Source: Lineolata rhizophorae (Eukaryota > Ascomycota > Dothideomycetes > Lineolatales > Lineolataceae). Taken from it: a stretch of 64,000 nucleotides of DNA. A program made the position numbers and the translations under genes. Under the pieces are notes generated by a model that ran no database searches, had not been told where the DNA came from, and saw nothing but the letters and a program-made list of their open reading frames with translations. The DNA lies in contig MU001685.1 in the NCBI GenBank assembly GCA_010093515.1, positions 537,851-601,850 on the forward strand, written 5' to 3'. Below, piece by piece: positions 57,251-64,000 of the stretch (position 1 is its first letter; each line of letters begins with the position of its first letter).

Positions 57251-59071
57251 GATAATGCCCGTCTGGAGACGACTTGATTTGGTCTCGTGTACAATAGAGT
57301 CGTATATTTCCTTTTTATTTTTTTCTCTCCCTTTTTTTTAACGCATATATTTATTCATATTACTTTTCTTTTACTTCCCTTTGCGGTGGACTTCGATTTC
57401 GATGGTTCACGGGGACTTTTCCGAGGTTTCCGGTTGGTGTGGCGGCATGGTGGGCTTGGCTTTTGAGGGCTGGGGAATGAACAGATCATATACACATTTG
57501 CTGTCGGTACTTAGGTAGTTTGTTACAGGGAGACAAAGTTGGAATCTGCTAATCGAGACGTTAAGAAGAGTTGGAAGGGCACTACGTATGCGCTACTTGA
57601 TACCAAATTGCTGTTCTTGGCGCTTGCGTGAGCTTCGACATGTTGCTTTGCTGACTGTCGGTGGAGATGGCACCTTCGACGTGGACAAATGGACGTGTGT
57701 TCGTTCTTGCCCGTCCTTTTGTGCTTCTGCGGCCCGCGGATTTGAGAGTCCTAGAATACGCACATGGTTGCAGCTCTCTGCGTGTCCGGAACTTTACACG
57801 CTTTCCTTCTAATGACATTGTTTTCGGATGCGCCATGCCAGGGACGGGCATCGGTAGCTGGGTAGGCGGACGGTCACGTGCTCATCTCTACCTATGCATC
57901 TCTTCGGCATGGTGAATGTGGAGCGTGCGGGATCCTATCCCATATGCCGGAGTTGGCGGGCCAGACTCGACGCTATACGCAAGTCGTGTTGATTCTAGTT
58001 CGAGGCTCTGACTTGGATGAATATATAGTCGAAAAGGGAAAAGAGAAGTCCCTCTCTCTTCTTCGCGCATGGTAGTCCCACGGGGAGATGCGTCCGAACT
58101 CCGTACGGGTGGGTTCCCAGCGGGCCCCGGCTGGTTCCCGCCGCAGCGGATCCTTGGCGCGAGCACAGGGAAAGCAGGCTGTCGTGACCCGCGGTTCGGC
58201 GGGCCTGACGGAGTAACTGTTGTTCCTTCGTTGGATTTGAGCCTCCTTTTCCACGCCGCCACGGGAGCGTCTCGCAAGTCTTCACAGCCAACGCCAACGC
58301 AGCGGACACCTCGCCCTCCGACAAGAGGCACTAATAGGTGCCGTGTGTGTGACTTTTTTTGGAGGGGGGCGGTTTGGCGGGAGAATGTCGCCGACGAGAA
58401 CGGCCGCATAACAACGGCGGGAAGGGCCTGAGAGGAGGACAGGACGGGCCTGGTTGGCCGGGAGAGCGGTAGCCGCGTTGGGACAGGGGAGGCTGAGGGA
58501 TGCGGGCGCATCTGCAGCATCCCTGGCATCGCACCACCAGGGGCAGCGTGCCACGGCCAGGACAGAGCTAGCCGCCCTGGGAGCTCGAATCCCCTGCGTG
58601 TGACAGCCTTCCCATCCGCCGGTCTGACCTCCACGGCCTCCGGCAAGCGGCTCAGGCAAGCAGGCAAGCACTGCATAGAGGCCCACGCCTCGATTCCCGA
58701 CTCCCCGTCACCGCCGGAGATCTCCAGGTGTCGCCAAAGGGCTCGACCCGACAGCGAGTCGCCCGCTCCGTCTCCAGGCCGGCCTCGCCCGGCAATGGCG
58801 GCCAGCTTCGCCAGCGCGCGCCCGAGAGGCTGGCCTGGCCCACGAGCGGCCGTCCGCCGGTCAAGCGTTAGGCGCGCGAGCCACGGCCGGGCCCATCGTA
58901 CTCGGCTGCGCCAGTCCCCTTTGGTGCGGCCCGATGCGGGCGGGCCAATTTTTAGCACCGGCCCATGTCTCCCAGAAGCCGGCGAGGCCCCTTCATCAAG
59001 CCGCGCGATAGGGCGCCACCGCGCCCGCGCCGCTTGGCAGCTGAAGGATCCAAGCCGAAACTGAACTGAGG

Positions 59072-59090
59072 TCTGCTCTGCTCTGCTCTG
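59072..59090 (+). repeat. (CTCTG)n short tandem repeat
   Basis: Almost four copies of CTCTG, the same pentamer as GCTCT in another phase, 1.8 kb downstream of the (GCTCT)5 array. Confidence 0.95.
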
Positions 59091-59500
59091 CGCCCGCCCT
59101 GGGGGCTTCTCGTGCGACTGTCCGCTGGCCTGCCCGCCCAAAGTTGCCCCGAGACCTGCCTTCCGGGCGTCAGCCTCCTTCGAGACCAGAAGGGAAAAAG
59201 AAAAAAGGGTGCATTGCCGCGCTTTTTGGAGGCGTTTTCACTTTCGGCGCCTTTTTGAGCGTTCCCCTCTCCCCTTCCCTCTCTTCCTTTCCTTTTTTTT
59301 TTTTGCTGTTCTCTCGCAGAATTAATTTCCCTTCCCTCCCAAACTCGCTGCTTCACTCCTCGTCGCACGCGATTTGGGAGCCCCGGCCTCTCCAGTCACT
59401 CGTTCATTTTCTTACTCTCCCGTTCTTAATTAATCAAGTAGCCGGCCGACTCCACTCGCCTGTTTATTTACTCGCGCGAGCGAAAGGACTGCCAGTCACA

Positions 59501-60859
59501 ATGCTCGCCGGCAACCGGGACGGCCGCGTCGCAATGCAGCCGCTGCTCGTCGCCTCCCTCTTCAGTCTGCTCCCCGCCGTCGTCCTCGGCGAATGCTACT
59601 ATCCCGATGGCAGCCTCGCGACCGACTTCGACTACGTGCCCTGCACCGGCGGCACCTTCCAGACATGCTGCGTGCCGGACGACGACGAGCTCTGCCTTGA
59701 AAATGGCATGTGCTGGTACGAAGGCTCACCCTACCGAGCGACCTGCCAGGACCAGACGTGGGGTTCTAGCAACTGCCCGCAATTCTGCCTGACAGGTACG
59801 GGCTTCACTTTCTATTTGCTTGTGATCAATCAGACTTTTTAAGTCCGGTCTCACGTCGTCTTTGAATCCCCCCCCCCTTTCTCCTATACGGCTGTTATGT
59901 GCGCGGTAACGCTTGGACATGGGGTGCTGACAATTGAGTGAACGCACGCAGGGGAGAGCTCCGACACGTTCGAGTTCCTGTACGAGTGCGGCAACAGCAC
60001 CTACTGTTGCATGGACGACTACACCAACTCGGACACGACATGCTGCAACGACGCAAGCCTGACCTTCACGCTCGACGACTTCGACGTCGTCGACAGCTAC
60101 GGCGTCAGCACCACGCTCACCATCTCCGAGGACACCACCATCGCTCCGGACCCGTCCAGCACCAGCTTCACCACCACCGCATCCGGCGCCAGCACCACCA
60201 CGACATCTACCTCGGCCACCACCACCGGGACCAGCTTCCTTACCGAGACCGGTCGCCCCGACGAGGACGACGAGTTCCCCGTTCTCGCCGTCGGCCTCGG
60301 CGTCGGCATCCCCGTCGCCCTCCTTGCCGCCGGCGGCATCTTCCTCGCCTGGTTCTGCATCCGCAAGCGGAGCGGCAAGAGGGATGCCGCCGCCGCAGGC
60401 CCCGGCGCCGGCATGCCTCCGGCCGGCGGCGCCTGGCCCCAGCAGCAGCAGCAACAGCCGCTGATGCAGCAGCAACAGCAGCCCATGATGGCCGGCCAGC
60501 CCGGCATCATGGGCCCGCACGGGCCCGTCACGTACATGGCGCCGGGCCAGCCCGGCATCATGGACCCGCACGGCCAGGCCGGCGCCGGCCTCTACGGCGG
60601 CACCATGCCGCCGCCCGCCTACAACGACGCCAAGCGGCCCCAGAGCCAGGTCACGAGCCCCCTCCAGCAGCAGCAGCAGGCGCAGCCCTGGGGGCCGCAG
60701 ACGCCGTCGCCCCACCAGGGCCAGGTCCAGCTTGCGTCCCCGCCGCAGCACCAGGCGCAGCCGGGCGGCTACGCGCAGCCGATGCAGGGCGGGGTTGCGG
60801 TCAACGAGCTGGATAGCGCCGCGGCGGGGAGGCCCGGGGTGCATGAGATGGGGACGTAG
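59501..60859 (+). CDS. Cys-rich single-pass membrane protein
   Basis: A 400-residue type I membrane protein of the kind found throughout filamentous ascomycetes; no named domain recognised. Exons: 59501-59795 and 59952-60859. An N-terminal signal peptide (QPLLVASLFSLLPAVVLGE) ends near residue 31; an alternative ATG at 59534 would give a more compact one. The ectodomain (about 32-200) contains roughly 16 cysteines, including CCVPDD, LCLENGMCWY, CPQFCL, STYCCMDDY and TTCCND, then a Ser/Thr stalk. A transmembrane helix follows (about 209-235, VLAVGLGVGIPVALLAAGGI), then a basic stop-transfer (RKRSGKRD) and a Pro/Gln/Gly-rich cytoplasmic tail with poly-Gln and GQPGIM repeats. The layout resembles cell-wall stress sensors, but the WSC cysteine pattern is not evident, so the role is open. 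Confidence 0.85.
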
Positions 60860-63134
60860 AGGGGAGGGGAGAGGAGGGGAGGGGTATTGCTATTGCTGCG
60901 TGTGGTGAGGGAAGGAGGACTGCGATTGGAAGGTGTTGGAGGAGAGGGGAGGGCTGGTCACGTGAATGCACGTGCTGCTCGTTAGGCATCTACCCGTCCA
61001 TTTTCGATTCTCGTCCCGTCGCTATTCGATACCTGTGTCTAGATTTATTTCCTATGCTTTGTTTATGCGTTGACGGGAGATGCGTCAAGGGTTTTCGATT
61101 TTGCGAAAAGTGGGAGGGGGGTTCTAGGGCTTCTTCCTTCTCTTTCTCTTTTCTTTTTATCCAGGCGTCCGTGTCTGGTCTGCTTTCGGAAAAACTTTTG
61201 TTTCTGAACTTTTTTTTTTTTTTTAAATCTTTGGCTCTTTGGCGCGCAAAGTATGTAGGTATTAGTCTTGACGGTCTGGTGATGTTGGCATTCCTATCTA
61301 GGAACTCCGTAGGTAGCTTCGCAGCTAGTTGGATAGTTGGGCTCTTTGGTAATGAAAAGAAGTATCTAAGCTCGAAACAACGCAACTTGGAAATTTGCGA
61401 AGCAGACTGCTGTTTGAACTAAAAGGTCCTCCTTGCTTTAGTACAAATGACGGCGACTTACCAACGAACGCTCTCATCCCATTGCTATAGTAGAAGACCG
61501 GTGGAATCCAACCGGCAAACCGGCGTCGCCCTGTCGCTACACATTGAATCGCTGTTTGCAACCATCTAACTGCAGGCCCGTGTTCCACAGTAGAGCCAAT
61601 TGATCCTCCATATCCCGCCCTGGGAGGCTAAATCCAGCTGTGCGTCCATCCACCATCGTTCCTTGTCGTTGGCAGGCCGGCTCCACAACAGCTTCGCCAA
61701 GCAACCGGAGCCAATGGATGTATCCATGGATCCGACCTAGCGGACCACCCACGGCCCACAGCCGAGAATCGCGGCCAGCACCAGCACCACCAGCACCACC
61801 AGCAGCTAAACCGTATGCCCCAACCTCGCTCTCATTCCTCAGCACATCACCCTCCACATCACGCGCAGACGAACCAGGCGGTCGATATATGACAGTTGGA
61901 AAAAAGACCAAAAAAAAAAAAAGGCAGCAATTGGGTACACAAAAGGTTAGATACAAGACACCGGCCCTTTCCGCGAGCACACTCCACCATGATGTACATC
62001 GAAGCGCCTGCAAACATCGCACACCCGCGTCCCAACGTCCTCCCACTATCCAAGCCCTTCCCCATGCCGGCGCTGCTCGTCCGTCGCCGACCTTCTCGTC
62101 CCTCTTTCCCTCCTCCGGCCCTCCCCTACTCACTCTCCCCACTGCGCAAAAGATGAAAGCTCTGGGCAACAGCACCGGGCCTCTAAAGAACGCTTCGTCA
62201 AGTAGGTACGTATGTATGTACACGGCAGGAAAAGGAAGGATCTGCGCGCTCCGGCACGAGCGAAGGGGAAGCGAGTCGCCGGCCGGCACCTTCACGGCCT
62301 GTCGCCGCGTGCGCGAACGCGGAACAAAAAAAAAGGAAGGTTCAAAGAACTAAACAGGAGGGGGAATCTCGAAGACAGAGGAGGCCCTTTTGCCTCTCCG
62401 CTCTGGCCCTCGCGCCGGAGGAGACGGAGGGGCGAAAGGGGAAAAGACGCGGCGATGTCAGATTACGTACTACTAGCCACTGATCGAATCGATTGAGGCG
62501 ATGCAGCAGAAAAAATCACAGGTAAATACAAGGAAGCAAAGAACAAAAAAAAAAAGCAAAGAAGGGGACAGGTTTTCTTTTCGTGGCGCTCAGTGTGAGA
62601 AACGAAAAACGCCGCTCGCTGATGCTCTTTGATGCCGAAAAAGGAACGGGACTGAGACGCAAGCGGGGAAGACAAGCCAAGCCAAGCAATCAAGCAGTCG
62701 AGAACGGCGGAAGACAGGCGGACTAATTACGATGTATGAAGTATGCACAGCCCGGGGGGGAAAGGAAGAAGGAAGAAGGGAAGAAAAATCGGACAGACAA
62801 CGCTGTTGAGGTATAGAGTTGACATCAGTCGTACAAGATGTATGTTGTTTGTGTGCGTGTGTGAGTATGTGGAAGGAAGCGTGCAATCCAGCTGTTTAGG
62901 CCGGGACGCCAGTCATCACGTCATCGCCGTCGGAACGGAATGTAAATTCCAATTCCTCGAACACTCTACTCGAAAGCCAAAAAAGTAAACACCGCACACC
63001 ATGCACCTTAACCCGCCCTTCCCGCCAACTAGCACGACCAGCACCGCCAACCTTCACCTCCAGCAAGAAGCGTCTCCTGCCGAATAGCAGAAGCGCCAAC
63101 CACAACGCTTCGCTTCCCCAGCCCGCACCCGTCG
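60860..63134. other. Region between two convergent genes
   Basis: 3' flanks of the membrane protein (plus) and of the edge gene (minus). G-rich to about 60960, then mixed sequence with A- or T-runs near 61208-61224 and 61909-61922. Open frames on both strands have no recognisable domain. No gene seen. Confidence 0.5.
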
Positions 63135-64000
63135 TCATGACCACCCCAGGCTTGCCAGCAGTGCGGCGCTCTCGCGCGGCACAATGGTGTTATACTGGCA
63201 GGCGCGGACCGTGGAGCCCTTCCTGAAAGAGTTGATGCCCTTGACGAGCTTCCACTCCTCGGATCCCGGGATGACGAAGAGGAGGTTCTTTGCGTTTGTG
63301 TCGCGCACGTGCACGCGCAGGATGGCGAACGAGGACGACGTGGTGGAGGCGGTACTCTGTTGAGCAAAAGGGAATGCAGAGGCGTCAATTAGAAAATGTC
63401 GCTCGAGGGACAGGTACGCGTTGGAGCGAAGAGAGGAAACGAGAAACGAAAACCCGGCTCGACCTCGACGTCCACATTCAACTATCTTCAATGCCACGAC
63501 CAGCGTTGGGTGCGCTAGCGTCCGTACTTCTTCAAAAGCGACGGACGTGACGAGCAACAACAAAAATCGCACTCCTGGCCAAACTACAAATAAAGGCGGA
63601 AAAAGCTAAAGGGAGAAAAAAAAAAGGACAAGAAAAACTCACCTCGACTTTACAAATAGTCCAACTCTTCAAATCCCACTCCCTCTGCCCCACGCCCCTG
63701 ACGTCGTCGTCGATGAAGAACCCCTCCGAATCGATGCGCAGAATCAGCCCGTCCGTCACGCTCCCCTCGCCGGCCCGCAGCTGGGCCACCGGCTTCGGGA
63801 ACATGTTGTTGAAGTGGTACACGGCGCGGATGATGATCTTCTTGGGGTCCTGCGTGGCATAGGGCCCCCTGTGCGACGGCGGCGGCGGCGGCGTGGTCCG
63901 CGCCGTCGACTGGCTCGGCGCGTACGAGAAGGACGACTCCGACACGATGGACGACTGGCTCGAGTGCTTGGCCGGCTGCCGCGGCCGCTGCTGGTCGTAC
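63135..64000 (-). CDS. Conserved fungal protein of unknown function (5' part outside window)
   Basis: The last two exons of a minus-strand gene: 64000-63643 (cut by the edge) and 63356-63135. The reading frame is open up to the edge, and the first in-frame candidate start inside the window is GTG, so the true start lies beyond 64000. The visible N-terminal part is Gln/Ser/Pro-rich. It is followed by a well-ordered block: KKIIIRAVYHFNNMFPKPVA, GSVTDGLILRIDSEGFFIDD and VGQREWDLKSWTICKVE; after the intron come SFAILRVHVRDTNAKNLLFV and EEWKLVKGINSFRKGS, ending ALLASLGWS. The strand-rich pattern, ending in a helix, would suit a PH-like domain, but that is inference. The intron of 286 nt (donor GTGAGT, acceptor ACAG) keeps the phase. 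Confidence 0.8.

Larger units (their letters stand above)
56944..59500. other. Intergenic region with pentanucleotide repeats
   Basis: No supported gene. The plus strand is strongly G-rich to about 57085. Five GCTCT units stand at 57226-57250 and nearly four CTCTG units at 59072-59090. A long minus-strand frame (about 59141-57888) is Arg/Pro/Ser-rich and has no domain. C/T-rich sequence from 59260 to 59450 precedes the next start codon. Confidence 0.5.

Noticed and set aside
58560-58600. tRNA T-loop-like sequence (CTCGAATCCCC)
   Set aside because: No matching T stem, acceptor stem or A box; no tRNA gene could be built anywhere in the window.
57888-59141. 417-codon minus-strand frame
   Set aside because: Low-complexity Arg/Ser/Pro composition, no recognised domain, and no supporting splice or start context.

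Overview
The window is nuclear DNA of a filamentous ascomycete, most likely a Sordariomycete. Short GT-AG introns (44-221 nt) with fungal donors (GTATGT, GTAAGT, GTGAGT) and CTAAC/CTGAC-like branch sites interrupt GC-rich genes. The gene content is typically fungal: an AA9 copper monooxygenase, a CRH-type cell-wall transglycosidase, glycogenin, a FIT/Scs3 protein, a PXB/DUF3818 protein and a Gfd2-like protein. The species cannot be named from the sequence alone. One assembly gap of 170 N lies inside the first gene.

Layout: an alpha-arrestin (2100-6067, +); a GH16 CRH-like GPI protein (7915-9850, +); a U1 snRNA gene (10331-about 10490, +) with its own TATA box; an AA9 lytic polysaccharide monooxygenase (10935-11937, -); a small NTF2/SnoaL-like protein (13329-13919, -); a FIT family ER protein (14585-15661, +); a Rab5-type GTPase (16194-17241, -); a 5.3 kb stretch without a supported gene; a single-finger C2H2 protein (22559-24381, +); a PXB/DUF3818 protein (26908-29513, -); an AT-rich stretch; a short-chain dehydrogenase (31491-32348, +); an ING/PHD chromatin reader (33980-37146, -); a Gfd2-like DEDDh exonuclease-fold protein (38591-41335, +); a TPR-like protein (41886-43586, -); a second AT-rich stretch; an alpha/beta hydrolase (47301-49419, +); glycogenin (51905-55594, +) followed by an uncertain reading frame (56119-56943, +); a cysteine-rich single-pass membrane protein (59501-60859, +); and the 3' part of a conserved fungal gene of unknown role that runs off the right edge (63135-64000, -).

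The genes are mostly unrelated housekeeping, cell-wall and trafficking functions; I see no biosynthetic cluster or operon-like module. The CRH and AA9 genes point towards each other and flank the U1 gene, but nothing shows that the three work together. The most valuable unannotated element is U1: its 5' end, loop I, loop II, stem III and Sm site are all legible, and its 5' end matches the splice donors used by the window's own genes. A second window-wide signal is a compositional switch along genes: the sense strand tends to be C-rich early and G-rich near the 3' end.

All exon boundaries were worked out by hand from splice motifs, phase and protein continuity. Each multi-exon model sums to a whole number of codons, except the arrestin (gap) and the edge gene.
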